64,000 bases of DNA from Pseudomonas nitroreducens (GCF_014204515.1 NZ_JACHLI010000003.1:314712-378711); one strand, 5' to 3'; counted from the first letter of the stretch, positions 35,053 to 45,554 are shown. Notes: generated from the sequence alone by a model not told the origin. Numbers and translations: made by a program.

Positions 35053-35070
35053 AGCGTCTTGTATTGTCAA
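35041..35070 (-). promoter_or_regulatory. psrA promoter
   Basis: On the minus strand TTGACA (35070-35065) and TATGTT (35046-35041) are 18 bases apart. The -10 lies inside the second PsrA operator. Confidence 0.7.
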
Positions 35071-35215
35071 GCAAAGTGCGATGGATTGTTACCAATATCA
35101 TGGCAATGCGACGAGACGCCGTACTTATCCTAAATAGCAAGACAGCAAGACGCCTGCCAAGCCGCAAAGGTTACATGCACGAAAGCTCCCCTGCCCCTGC
35201 GGCCCAATAAAAGCA

Positions 35216-35243
35216 TTGCCAGCCCGCCATCACTGTATATAAT
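35216..35243 (+). promoter_or_regulatory. lexA promoter
   Basis: TTGCCA (35216-35221) and a perfect TATAAT (35238-35243) are 16 bases apart. The -10 lies inside the first SOS box. Confidence 0.75.
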
Positions 35244-35248
35244 TCCAG
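35233..35248 (+). promoter_or_regulatory. LexA box 1
   Basis: CTGTATATAATTCCAG fits the CTG-N10-CAG gammaproteobacterial SOS box and covers the lexA -10. Confidence 0.92.
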
Positions 35249-35251
35249 GCA

Positions 35252-35267
35252 CTGTATAAAAAGCCAG
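35252..35267 (+). promoter_or_regulatory. LexA box 2
   Basis: CTGTATAAAAAGCCAG, a second SOS box, starts 19 bases after the first and ends three bases before the lexA ATG. Confidence 0.92.
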
Positions 35268-35270
35268 AGT

Positions 35271-35891
35271 ATGGACATGCTGAAGCTGACGCCGCGCCAA
35301 GCCGAGATCCTCGCCTTCATCAAACGCTGCCTGGAAGCCAACGGCTACCCGCCCACCCGCGCGGAGATCGCCCAGGAGCTCGGCTTCAAGTCGCCCAACG
35401 CCGCCGAGGAGCACCTGAAGGCCCTCGCCCGCAAAGGCGCCATCGAGATGACTCCGGGCGCTTCCCGCGGCATCCGCATCCCCGGCTTCGAACCCAAGGC
35501 CGCCGCCAACGACGACGAATTGCCGATCATCGGCCGCGTCGCCGCTGGCGCGCCGATCCTCGCCGAACAGAACGTCGACGACACCTGCCGGATCAACCCT
35601 ACCTTCTTCAATCCGCCGGCCGATTACCTGCTGCGCGTACGCGGCCAGAGCATGAAGGACGTCGGCATCATGGACGGCGACCTGCTCGCCGTGCATGTCA
35701 CCCGCGAGGCGCGCAACGGCCAGATCGTGGTCGCCCGCCTGGGTGAAGAGGTCACGGTGAAGCGCTTCAAGCGTGAAGGCAGCAAGGTCTGGCTGCTCGC
35801 CGAGAACCCGGAGTTCGCCCCCATCGAGGTCGATCTCAAGGAACAGGAACTGGTCATCGAAGGCTTGAGCGTCGGCGTGATCCGTCGCTGA
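35271..35891 (+). CDS. lexA: SOS repressor LexA
   Basis: LexA represses DNA-damage genes and cleaves itself when RecA filaments form. Its 206 residues hold a winged helix N-terminus (LTPRQAEILAFIKRCLEANGYPPTRAEIA...SPNAAEEHLKALARKG), the cleavage site A92-G93 in VAAGAP, and the Ser/Lys dyad S127 (RGQSMKD) and K164 (VTVKRF). All key residues are present. Start at 35271; a second ATG at 35277 is equally possible. Two SOS boxes in its promoter give autoregulation. It is co-directional with sulA 13 bases downstream. Confidence 0.97.
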   Translation: MDMLKLTPRQAEILAFIKRCLEANGYPPTRAEIAQELGFKSPNAAEEHLKALARKGAIEMTPGASRGIRIPGFEPKAAANDDELPIIGRVAAGAPILAEQNVDDTCRINPTFFNPPADYLLRVRGQSMKDVGIMDGDLLAVHVTREARNGQIVVARLGEEVTVKRFKREGSKVWLLAENPEFAPIEVDLKEQELVIEGLSVGVIRR

Positions 35892-35904
35892 ACAGGAGAC
35901 ACCC

Positions 35905-36375
35905 ATGCAGTACCCGCAGCCGCAGAACCTGCCGCAACTCCCGCTGTTCCAGGAAGCACTCTGGGCAAGCGGTACTGCTCCCCTGCTTCCGGAGCTGGTG
36001 GAAGACGAACCCGCCGACGAAAGCGCCTTCAGCGAGATCGCCCTGCGCGGCCTTCCCGGCCAGTGCCTGACGCTGCTGGCGCCGATGCTCCGTGAGCTGA
36101 GCGAGGAAAGCGATTCGCGCTGGCTCACCCTGATCGCGCCGCCCTCCAGCCTGACCCCGGATTTCCTGCGCAAGGCCGGGCTGAACCGCGAACGCATCCT
36201 GCTGCTGCCCGCCCGCGATCAGGCCGCCGCCCAGGCCCTGGCCTGCGAAGCGCTGCGGCTGGGCCACAGCCACACCGTGGTGAGCTGGTTGAACCTGGGC
36301 GCGAAAGCGCGCACGCAGCTGTCCCGCGCCGCCGTTGCCGGTCAGGCGCAGAGCCTGAATATTCGTCTGGGTTGA
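35905..36375 (+). CDS. sulA: SulA-like cell division inhibitor
   Basis: A 156-residue protein downstream of lexA, as in other Pseudomonas, where it is described as SulA, the SOS-induced inhibitor that sequesters FtsZ. Supporting segments are LRELSEESDSRWLTLIAPP, FLRKAGLNRERILLLPAR and HTVVSWLNLGAKARTQLSRAAVAGQAQSLNIRLG, typical of the SulA/RecA-like fold. There is no own SOS box in the 13-base gap, so it must depend on the lexA promoter. A GC-rich hairpin (36392-36407) without T-run follows before the convergent gene. Confidence 0.88.
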   Translation: MQYPQPQNLPQLPLFQEALWASGTAPLLPELVEDEPADESAFSEIALRGLPGQCLTLLAPMLRELSEESDSRWLTLIAPPSSLTPDFLRKAGLNRERILLLPARDQAAAQALACEALRLGHSHTVVSWLNLGAKARTQLSRAAVAGQAQSLNIRLG

Positions 36376-36419
36376 TCTGCTCGGGAAGCTCCGCCGCGAA
36401 CGCGGCGAAGCAGTGCTAC

Positions 36420-36659
36420 TCAATGCAGGACGCGCGGGCCTTCGTCGTCCACGTTCATGTCGCCACCTTCGGCGAGACGACCGGCCATCTGCACGCCGAC
36501 ATTGAACATCGCCTTGGCGATCTCGATGTGCTGGCCCTGCAGGAAGCCCTTGGCATCAGCGGAGAACTCCAGGGTCACCAGCGCCTCCTCTTCGTCCGCG
36601 CGACGCAGCACGATTCGCCCGTCAGGCAGCTCGACAATTTCCAGAAATGAGGTTGGCAT
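36420..36659 (-). CDS. Conserved hypothetical protein
   Basis: A 79-residue protein (PTSFLEIVELPDGRIVLRR...), acidic, with no signal peptide, helix of membrane type or named domain. The ATG at 36659 has GGAG nine bases upstream; a start at 36674 is possible. A gene of this type stands between sulA and the next hypothetical in Pseudomonas (recalled as PA3009). It is convergent with sulA. Function is unknown; the conserved ELPDGRIVLRR sheet-like start does not identify a family for me. Confidence 0.75.
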   Translation of the reverse strand: MPTSFLEIVELPDGRIVLRRADEEEALVTLEFSADAKGFLQGQHIEIAKAMFNVGVQMAGRLAEGGDMNVDDEGPRVLH

Positions 36660-36766
36660 AGCGACGTTCTCCACAGCAGAACGCGTAGTGTAACAGCCAC
36701 ATCCGCTACACCCTAGCCAAAGCTTGCGCGGACCGACCGGAAGGCCGGCGCACTGTGATGGGCGAA

Positions 36767-37288
36767 TCAGAGCTCGGTGAGCGAGGCGCGGAAACGCAGC
36801 ACCAGCTCCTTCAGGGACTTGCGCCAGGCTTCCAGCTCGTCATTGCCCAGCTCGACGGGAGCCTCGTCATCGACGTTGACTGCCTGGATCAGCGGCTGGG
36901 TCGGATCGACCTTGGCCTTCTTCGGTTCGCTCGGCGGCTGGAACAGCGCCGCATAGGCGCCCAGCAGGCGGCCCAGCCAGGCTTCCGGGGATTGCGCCAG
37001 CTCGACCATTTCCGCCAGCTCAGGGCTTGGAGCGGCAGCCAGCACTTCGGCGTTGAGCAGCATTTCGACACGCGGTGCGCCGGCCTGGGGCAGGCGGTAG
37101 TAGCCAGCGATCTCGTGGGCCACGCCCAGCACTGCGCCATAGAGATGGAACAGCGCCGCTTCGCGCTCGGCCTGGATGCGCGCCTGGGCGTTCATTGCCC
37201 GCGCCGCTTCGGCGCTGCGCCAGGCTTCCAGGGCAAGGCCGGCGAAGAACAGCTTCTGGTTGGTGCGGGTATAGAGTTCGTTCGCCAT
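36767..37288 (-). CDS. Conserved hypothetical protein, DUF6586-like
   Basis: A 173-residue, mostly helical, Ala-rich cytoplasmic protein: NELYTRTNQKLFFAGLALEAWR at the start, a central HLYGAVLGVAHEIAGYYRLPQ, and ELEAWRKSLKELVLRFRASLTEL at the end. I recall it as a Pseudomonas-specific family upstream of topA; no function is known. Start ATG at 37288. The gap to topA contains a GC-rich hairpin at 37327-37346 (CGCCCCGC / GCGGGGCG) with no T-run, perhaps a weak terminator or attenuator of the topA transcript. Confidence 0.75.
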   Translation of the reverse strand: MANELYTRTNQKLFFAGLALEAWRSAEAARAMNAQARIQAEREAALFHLYGAVLGVAHEIAGYYRLPQAGAPRVEMLLNAEVLAAAPSPELAEMVELAQSPEAWLGRLLGAYAALFQPPSEPKKAKVDPTQPLIQAVNVDDEAPVELGNDELEAWRKSLKELVLRFRASLTEL

Positions 37289-37355
37289 GACCGGGCCCTC
37301 GGCAGTCGACTTCGGCAGTATAAGCACGCCCCGCCTCAGCGGGGCGCGCCTTCCA

Positions 37356-39962
37356 TCAGCGCTTGTCTTCGACCTTCCACTTGCCGCCGTCGAAGAACGC
37401 ACGCCAGCCGGTGGGCTTGCCGTCGACTTCGGACTGCACGTACTGCTCCTTGGTCTTGCGGCTGAAGCGGATCACCACCGGGCGGCCGTCCGGGTCTTTC
37501 GCCGGAGCGGACAGCAGGAAGTGGTACTTGGGATCCAGCTCTTCCTTGTGCGGCAGCAGTTCGAGCACCAGCGGAGCACGGGTCTCGCGGTTCTTCGGGA
37601 ACTGACTGGCGGCCAGGAACAGGCCGGAAGCACCGTCACGCAGAACGTAGACATCATCCACCTTCTCGCACTTGAGCTCCGGCATGCGGATGGCATCCAT
37701 CTTCGGCGGCGCCGGCTCACCGTTCTTCAGCAGCTTGCGGGTGTTCTTGCAGGTCGGGTTGGTACAGCCGAAGAACTTGCCGAAGCGGCCGGTCTTGAGC
37801 TGCATCTCGCTGCCGCACTTGTCGCATTCCAGGCTCGGGCCTTCGTAGCCCTTGATGCGGTACTGGCCTTCTTCGATCTCGTAGCCGGCGCAGTCCGGGT
37901 TGTTGCCACAGATGTGCAGCTTGCGCTTCTCGTCGACCAGGTAGGCGTCCATCGCGGTGCTGCAGATCGGGCAGCGGTGCTTGCCACGCAGTACGCGGGA
38001 TTCCGACTCACCCTCGTCATCCGCGGCGATCTCGTCGCCCGGAATCAGGTTCACGGTCGCCTTGCAGCGCTCTTTCGGCGGCAGGCTGTAGCCCGAGCAG
38101 CCGAGGAACACGCCGGTGGAAGCAGTCCGGATCATCATCGGCCGGCCGCACTCGCGGCAGGGGATGTCGGTCAGGGTCGGCTGGTTGGCGCGCATGCCAT
38201 CGTTGGAGGCTTCGGCCAGGTCGAGCTTCTTGCGGAAGTCGCCGTAGAACTCGTCCAGCACGTTCTTCCAGTCGCGCTCGCCCTGGGCCACGTCATCGAG
38301 GTTCTCTTCCATGCCGGCGGTGAAGCCGTAGTCCATGAGATTGGAGAAGCTCTCGTTGAGGCGGTCGGTGACGATATCGCCCATCTTTTCCGCGTAGAAG
38401 CGGCGGTTGTGGGTGGTGACGTAGCCGCGCTCCTGGATGGTGGAGATGATCGCCGCGTAGGTGGACGGACGGCCAATGCCACGCTTTTCCAGTTCCTTGA
38501 CCAGGCTCGCTTCGGAGAAGCGCGCCGGCGGCTTGGTGAAGTGTTGGCTCGGGTCGAGCTTGAGCAGCTTCATCGCATCGCCCTGGTTCATTTCCGGCAG
38601 GACGTCGTCCTCGCCCGGCTTGCTCTGCTGCGGCAGCACCTTGGTGTAGCCGTCGAACTTCAAGATGCGGCCCTTGGCGCGCAGCTCGAAGTCACCGGCA
38701 GCGGCGCTGACGGTGGTGGACAGGTACTCGGCCGGCGGCATCTGGCAGGCCACGAACTGGCGCCAGATCAGCTCGTACAGGCGCTCGGCGTCGCGCTCCA
38801 TGCCCGACAGCTGGGTCGGACGCAGGTTGACGTCGGAAGGACGAATCGCTTCGTGCGCTTCCTGGGCGCCTTCCTTGCTGGAGTAGAAGTTCGGCTTGGC
38901 CGGCAGGTATTTCTTGCCGAACTCGCTGTCGATGAAACCGCGCACCATGTCGATGGCGTCGGCCGACAGGTTGGTCGAGTCGGTACGCATATAGGTGATG
39001 TAGCCGGCTTCGTAGAGACGCTGGGCCATCATCATGGTCTTCTTCACCCCGAAGCCCAGGCGGTTGCTCGCGGCCTGCTGCAGGGTGGAGGTGATGAACG
39101 GCGCCGACGGCTTGCTGGAAGTCGGCTTGTCCTCGCGCTTGGCGATGCTGTAGCTGGAGGACTTGAGCTTCTCCAGGGCCGCGGTGGCCTGGGCCTCGTT
39201 CAGCGGCTTGAAGGCTTCGCCCTTCTCGCGCACCACTTCGAAGCGGACCTTGTCGTTCTTCGGCGTACCGAGGTCGGCGTGCACTTCCCAGTATTCTTCC
39301 GGGACGAACGCGCGAATCTCGCGCTCACGCTCGACCACCAGTTTCACGGCGACGGACTGCACGCGACCGGCAGACAGACCGCGGGCGATCTTCGCCCACA
39401 GCAGCGGCGAGACCATGTAGCCCACCACGCGATCGAGGAAGCGACGCGCCTGCTGGGCGTTGACGCGGTTGATATCCAGCTCGCCGGGCTGGGAGAAGGC
39501 CTCCTGGATGGCCTTCTTGGTGATTTCGTTGAAGACCACGCGCTTGTAGCGCGAGTCGTCGCCGCCGATGGCCTCGCGCAGGTGCCAGGCAATGGCCTCC
39601 CCTTCGCGGTCCAAGTCGGTTGCGAGATAGATGGTGTCGGCATCCTTGGCCAGGCGGCGCAGTTCCTCGATCACCTTTTCCTTGCCGGGCAGGATCTCGT
39701 ACTTGGCTTTCCAGCCGTGTTCCGGATCGACCCCCATGCGGGTGACGAGCTGCCGTTTGGCTTTTTCCTTCGGCGACAGGGCCGGCGCCTCGGCTGCGGT
39801 CTTGCGCGTTTTTGCCGCAGGCTCCTTCGACGCGGACGAGCCGCTGGTGGGCAGGTCGCGGATGTGGCCGATGCTCGACTTCACCACGTACTGGTTGCCC
39901 AGGTACTTGTTGATGGTCTTGGCCTTGGCCGGTGATTCCACGATGACCAGCGATTTACCCAT
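37356..39962 (-). CDS. topA: DNA topoisomerase I
   Basis: TopA relaxes negative supercoils by transient single-strand breaks. The 868 residues include the Toprim domain (MGKSLVIVESPAKAKTI, TDLDREGEAIAW), the core with active Tyr Y324 in YMRTDST, RFSEASLVKELEKRGIGRPSTYA, and three C-terminal zinc-ribbon regions (CRECGRP, CPICS...CGNNPDC, CDKCG...CTNPTC). A Pseudomonas-type linker, KTRKTAAEAPALSPKEKAKR, follows residue 50. The downstream hypothetical gene is in the same direction. It is separated from the DUF1653 gene by about 90 bases. Confidence 0.97.
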   Translation of the reverse strand: MGKSLVIVESPAKAKTINKYLGNQYVVKSSIGHIRDLPTSGSSASKEPAAKTRKTAAEAPALSPKEKAKRQLVTRMGVDPEHGWKAKYEILPGKEKVIEELRRLAKDADTIYLATDLDREGEAIAWHLREAIGGDDSRYKRVVFNEITKKAIQEAFSQPGELDINRVNAQQARRFLDRVVGYMVSPLLWAKIARGLSAGRVQSVAVKLVVEREREIRAFVPEEYWEVHADLGTPKNDKVRFEVVREKGEAFKPLNEAQATAALEKLKSSSYSIAKREDKPTSSKPSAPFITSTLQQAASNRLGFGVKKTMMMAQRLYEAGYITYMRTDSTNLSADAIDMVRGFIDSEFGKKYLPAKPNFYSSKEGAQEAHEAIRPSDVNLRPTQLSGMERDAERLYELIWRQFVACQMPPAEYLSTTVSAAAGDFELRAKGRILKFDGYTKVLPQQSKPGEDDVLPEMNQGDAMKLLKLDPSQHFTKPPARFSEASLVKELEKRGIGRPSTYAAIISTIQERGYVTTHNRRFYAEKMGDIVTDRLNESFSNLMDYGFTAGMEENLDDVAQGERDWKNVLDEFYGDFRKKLDLAEASNDGMRANQPTLTDIPCRECGRPMMIRTASTGVFLGCSGYSLPPKERCKATVNLIPGDEIAADDEGESESRVLRGKHRCPICSTAMDAYLVDEKRKLHICGNNPDCAGYEIEEGQYRIKGYEGPSLECDKCGSEMQLKTGRFGKFFGCTNPTCKNTRKLLKNGEPAPPKMDAIRMPELKCEKVDDVYVLRDGASGLFLAASQFPKNRETRAPLVLELLPHKEELDPKYHFLLSAPAKDPDGRPVVIRFSRKTKEQYVQSEVDGKPTGWRAFFDGGKWKVEDKR

Positions 39963-40054
39963 GGATCGGAATATTCCTGCGTCGAAAAGATGAATTTATA
40001 AGGAGGGAGGAGCTAGGAGCGGCACCGCTATATATAGTGGCGGTCGCGCCAAGG

Positions 40055-40318
40055 TCAAGCTTGGGTTTCGCCGGACGGGCTGGTCAGAAGCCCCAGCGGA
40101 TCGTCTTCGGCGCTCACCAGGGCGAAGCGCGGAACCTTCTCGCCGTTCACTTCCACCGCTTCGGTGAAAATGCTCAGCGGGCGCACCCAGAGGCCGAATT
40201 CGCCATACAGGGCCTGGTAGATCACCAGCTCTTCCTCGGTCTCCGAATGCCGGGCGACGCCGAGCACGCGGTACTGCTGTCCCTTGTAATGTCGATACAG
40301 TCCGGGCTGCAAGTGCAT
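40055..40318 (-). CDS. DUF1653 family protein
   Basis: An 87-residue protein, HLQPGLYRHYKGQQYRVLGVARHSETEEELVIYQALYGEFGLWVRP, matching the DUF1653 signature (LYRHYKG-x-Y-x-VxGxAxHSET, with a C-terminal FxxxV region). Function is unknown; the family is small and beta-rich. The ATG at 40318 follows GGGAGA. The upstream frame to 40489 is spurious and overlaps fadA. It lies between topA and the fadBA operon, as recalled for PAO1. Confidence 0.85.
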   Translation of the reverse strand: MHLQPGLYRHYKGQQYRVLGVARHSETEEELVIYQALYGEFGLWVRPLSIFTEAVEVNGEKVPRFALVSAEDDPLGLLTSPSGETQA

Positions 40319-40402
40319 GTCGGTTCTCCCTCGGCCGGCCAAAAGGCGGCGATTGTGCTCATTGCGCGGCCGCCGGGCAACCCCGCCCGACAAAAACGAA
40401 AA

Positions 40403-40421
40403 CCGGGGCACAAGGCCCCGG
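40403..40421 (-). terminator. fadBA terminator
   Basis: CCGGGG / CCCCGG with a seven-base loop sits 20 bases beyond the fadA stop. On the minus strand it is followed by TTTTCGTTTTTG. Confidence 0.8.
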
Positions 40422-40440
40422 CTCTCTCGTCGACGAAAGC

Positions 40441-41616
40441 TTAGACGCGTTCGAAGACGGTGGTGATGCCCTGACCGAGGCCCACGCACATGGTGGACAC
40501 GCCCAGGGTGCCACTGTTCTGCTTCATCACGTTGAGCAGGGTGCCGGAGATACGCGCACCGGAGCAGCCGAACGGGTGACCCAGGGCGATGGCGCCGCCG
40601 TGCAGGTTGACCTTCTCTTCCATCTTGTCGAGGATCTTGAGGTCCTTCAGCACCGGCAGGGCCTGTGCGGCGAAGGCTTCGTTGAGCTCGAAGAAGTCGA
40701 TGTCGTTGATGGTCAGGCCGGCGCGCTTGAGCGCCTTGTTGGTCGACGGAACCGGGCCGTAGCCCATGATCGCCGGATCAACGCCCGCCACGGCCATGGC
40801 GCGAACCACGGCCATCGGCTGCACGCCCAGGTCCTGGGCGCGCTGGGCACTCATGACGATCATGCAGGAAGCGCCGTCGGTGATCTGCGAGGAAGTACCC
40901 GCAGTCACGGTGCCCCCTTTGGGGTTGAACGCCGGTTTCAGGGCGGCCAGGCTTTCCAGGGTGGTTTCCGGACGGATGGTCTCGTCGAAGTCGAAGACCT
41001 TCAGGAAGCCGTTCTCGTCGTAACCTTCCATCGGGATGATTTCGTCTTTGAACTTGCCTTCCTGAGTCGCTTTCCAGGCCAGCTGGTGCGAACGCACGCC
41101 GAACTTGTCCTGCGCCTCGCGGGTGATGCCGTGCATCTTGCCCAGCATCTCAGCGGTCAGGCCCATCATGCCCGACGCCTTGGCGGCGTACAGGGACATG
41201 TGCGGGTTCGGATCGACGCCGTGCATCATGCCGACGTGGCCCATGTGCTCCACGCCGCCGATGACGAAGACGTCACCGTTGCCGGTCTGGATCGCCTGCA
41301 CGGCAGTGTGCAGGGCGCTCATGGACGAGCCGCACAGGCGGCTGACGGTCTGGCCGGCGCTGGTGTGCGGGATCTGGGTCATCAGCGACGCCATGCGTGC
41401 GATGTTCCAGCCCTGCTCCAGGGTCTGGTTCACGCAGCCCCAGATCACGTCCTCGACTTCCGCCGGGTCGATCTTCGGGTTGCGTGCCAGCACGCTGCTG
41501 ATCAGGTGCGCGGACATGTTCTCCGCGCGGGTGTTGCGGTGCATGCCACCCTTCGAACGGCCCATCGGGGTGCGGCCGAAGTCGACAATGACGGCGTCTC
41601 TCGGATTCAGGCTCAT
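40441..41616 (-). CDS. fadA: 3-ketoacyl-CoA thiolase FadA
   Basis: The beta subunit of the fatty-acid oxidation complex cleaves 3-ketoacyl-CoA to acetyl-CoA. The 391 residues show VSRLCGSSMSALHTAVQ (acyl-enzyme Cys), ALGHPFGCSGARISGTLLN (His and second Cys loop) and CVGLGQGITTVFERV at the end. Normal length and all key residues. It follows fadB by 30 bases. Together they form the alpha2beta2 complex. In Pseudomonas this operon is repressed by PsrA. Confidence 0.97.
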   Translation of the reverse strand: MSLNPRDAVIVDFGRTPMGRSKGGMHRNTRAENMSAHLISSVLARNPKIDPAEVEDVIWGCVNQTLEQGWNIARMASLMTQIPHTSAGQTVSRLCGSSMSALHTAVQAIQTGNGDVFVIGGVEHMGHVGMMHGVDPNPHMSLYAAKASGMMGLTAEMLGKMHGITREAQDKFGVRSHQLAWKATQEGKFKDEIIPMEGYDENGFLKVFDFDETIRPETTLESLAALKPAFNPKGGTVTAGTSSQITDGASCMIVMSAQRAQDLGVQPMAVVRAMAVAGVDPAIMGYGPVPSTNKALKRAGLTINDIDFFELNEAFAAQALPVLKDLKILDKMEEKVNLHGGAIALGHPFGCSGARISGTLLNVMKQNSGTLGVSTMCVGLGQGITTVFERV

Positions 41617-41646
41617 AAATTCACTCTCGCTCTATTCGTTGCGCAC

Positions 41647-43794
<2,148 letters not shown>

Positions 43795-43955
43795 CAACTG
43801 ATCTCCACGCTAGGGAAGCTTGAAATCACACGTCGGACACCGTGTATCGGGACCGTTCGGCAGCGCCGAGGATAGTCCCAAAGCTTGCGGCACACCCGCC
43901 GACGCGATAGCCGGGGCGTTCTGACCGAGTCATCGCACGTGGCAAACGCTCGATT

Positions 43956-43969
43956 CATACGCCCGTTTG
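43956..43969. promoter_or_regulatory. Putative PsrA operator for fadBA
   Basis: CATAC-GCCC-GTTTG is one base from (G/C)AAAC-N4-GTTT(G/C). It lies 162 bases upstream of fadB. A TTGACA on the minus strand (44012-44007) precedes it, but a good -10 is lacking. The surrounding gap, 43795-44268, holds this and presumably the promoter of the next gene; I see nothing else in it. Confidence 0.6.
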
Positions 43970-44268
43970 ATTTGGGTGCGCCCACCTTCTAGCAAAAGCC
44001 AATGCTTGTCAATCGGCGAGACGTAACAGTCGCAAAGCGGCCGGGGCGTCTGGCCCGGAGCATTCAGCGCAGCCCTGATGCCCTATTCACCACGCCTATC
44101 GTGACAATTGCCACCTGGCACCGGCGTGCCGACAGCCACTGTTCAAACCCCATGGCCCGCGCTAGAGTCGGGCGCAATGGCGATCTGCCTGCTGCCAACA
44201 CGGGCAGGCGCCTGGAACCTGTGCAAAACAAAACAACAAGAAGCCCATGGCTCCAAGGAGTTGGAACG

Positions 44269-45075
44269 ATGTCCAGCCGTCCGCTCGTGCGTCTGCTGTC
44301 TGCGCTCGCGCTCACCGCCCTGCCCCTCATCGCTGCCGCCGACACCGCCAGCGACCTGCTCAACGTCCACCAGACCCGCCTCGCCGCGCAGCGCAGCCTG
44401 GGCGACTTCTTCATGTTCAACGCAATGGAAGGCGACCAGAAGTACGCCAAGATGGTCGAAGCCTCGTCGCAGAGTGCCACCGACGCCCTGGCCAAGCTCG
44501 GGGAAATGCCCGGCAGCGAATCGAAGCAGCTCAGGAACGATCTGCAGGATGAGTGGAAAGCCTATTCGGCGCAGTTGCATACCCTGACCGGTGCGCTGGA
44601 CAAGAGCGGCTATACCGACCTGCAACCGGTGGCCGACCTCGCCGCACAGAACCGCAAGCTGCTGGACACCGCCGAGCAGCTCTATACGAAAATCCAGGAT
44701 GAAAGCGGCAGCAAGGTCCCGCCGCTGACCCAGCAGACCCGCGACCAGAGCCTGCTGATGCAGGACATCGCAGTGGACTACGCCTCGCGCAACGCGTCGG
44801 TGGGTGCCAGCTTCTTCGGCGGCGGCGAGGAGCGTCCGCTGGACGACCTGGCCAACCGCTTCGCGATCAATCTGGTGAAACTCCAGCAGGCGCCGCAGAC
44901 CACCCCGGAGATCGGCCAGGAACTGCGCGGCGTGGCGATCAAGTGGCGCTACATCGAGAAGTCACTGCAGAACTACAACCAGAACAGCGTGCCCTTCCTG
45001 ATCAACAAGTACTCCGACCGCATCATCGAAGACCTGGAGAAAGTCTCCGATCTCTACGCCGCGCAGCAGAGCTGA
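44269..45075 (+). CDS. Secreted helical protein, PilJ-N-like, function unknown
   Basis: A 268-residue protein with a signal peptide (SSRPLVRLLSALALTALPLIAAA). The mature region is almost wholly helical, with NVHQTRLAAQRSLGDFFMFNAMEGDQKYAKMVEASSQ and ATDALAKLGEMPG, reminiscent of the type IV pili chemoreceptor N-terminal domain, but with no receptor or membrane part. Start ATG at 44269 behind AAGGAG; the frame runs open to 44002 but that part is not signal-like. It faces the next gene, whose stop is five bases away on the opposite strand. A periplasmic helical binding protein is my inference. Confidence 0.75.
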   Translation: MSSRPLVRLLSALALTALPLIAAADTASDLLNVHQTRLAAQRSLGDFFMFNAMEGDQKYAKMVEASSQSATDALAKLGEMPGSESKQLRNDLQDEWKAYSAQLHTLTGALDKSGYTDLQPVADLAAQNRKLLDTAEQLYTKIQDESGSKVPPLTQQTRDQSLLMQDIAVDYASRNASVGASFFGGGEERPLDDLANRFAINLVKLQQAPQTTPEIGQELRGVAIKWRYIEKSLQNYNQNSVPFLINKYSDRIIEDLEKVSDLYAAQQS

Positions 45076-45080
45076 ACGCT

Positions 45081-45515
45081 TCACGCATGCTGCTTGAGGA
45101 AGCTGGCGACCCGCTCCAGGTCGCTGCTGTCGCCCCGCTCGCCCCAGTACAGCGCGAGGAACTGGGGTGTCGCCTCGACCATGTAGACGTCCCTCGGCAG
45201 GCTGGCCAGCGCCTGGGCCAGCTCGGCCGGGGCGCTCGCTTCGCGCCAGCGGTCCAGCCAGACGCCCGGCTCGCTCTGCCAGTAGCACCAGGCATCACGG
45301 TTCTTCCCCCGCGCACGGTGGTATTGCGCGCACTGGCGCGGCGGCTGCCGTTCCAGCCAGTGCGGCCATTCCTGCTGCGCCATCTGCATGGCCAGACCCA
45401 GGCGCCGCGCCTGCAGGCGCAGGTCCATCTGCCCGCGCTGGCCGCGCGAGGGGATCAGCCAGGTCAGCGGGCTGAGCACCAATGCGATGAGAAGAATTAC
45501 CATCCACGTGGTCAT
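45081..45515 (-). CDS. Small membrane-anchored protein, function unknown
   Basis: A 144-residue protein with one N-terminal membrane helix (TTWMVILLIALVLSPLTWLIP), a basic segment (RGQRGQMDLRLQARRLGLAMQ) and a soluble domain (YHRARGKNRDAWCYWQSEPGVWLDRW..., DVYMVEATPQFLALYWGERG). No named domain is known to me. The gene fits a Pseudomonas conserved hypothetical at this place. The start at 45515 is favoured; frames upstream enter the promoter area with its nine-base repeats. Divergent from usp by 90 bases. Confidence 0.72.
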   Translation of the reverse strand: MTTWMVILLIALVLSPLTWLIPSRGQRGQMDLRLQARRLGLAMQMAQQEWPHWLERQPPRQCAQYHRARGKNRDAWCYWQSEPGVWLDRWREASAPAELAQALASLPRDVYMVEATPQFLALYWGERGDSSDLERVASFLKQHA

Positions 45516-45527
45516 ATCGGTTATACC

Positions 45528-45554
45528 GGTCAAACAGGTCAAACAGGTCAAGCA
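45528..45554. repeat. Three tandem 9-base repeats
   Basis: GGTCAAACA occurs three times head-to-tail, the last with one mismatch (GGTCAAGCA), in the divergent promoter region of usp and the membrane protein gene. Confidence 0.85.

Noticed and set aside
36392..36407. GC-rich hairpin after sulA as a terminator
   Set aside because: Seven-pair palindrome without a T-run on either side; too weak to call.
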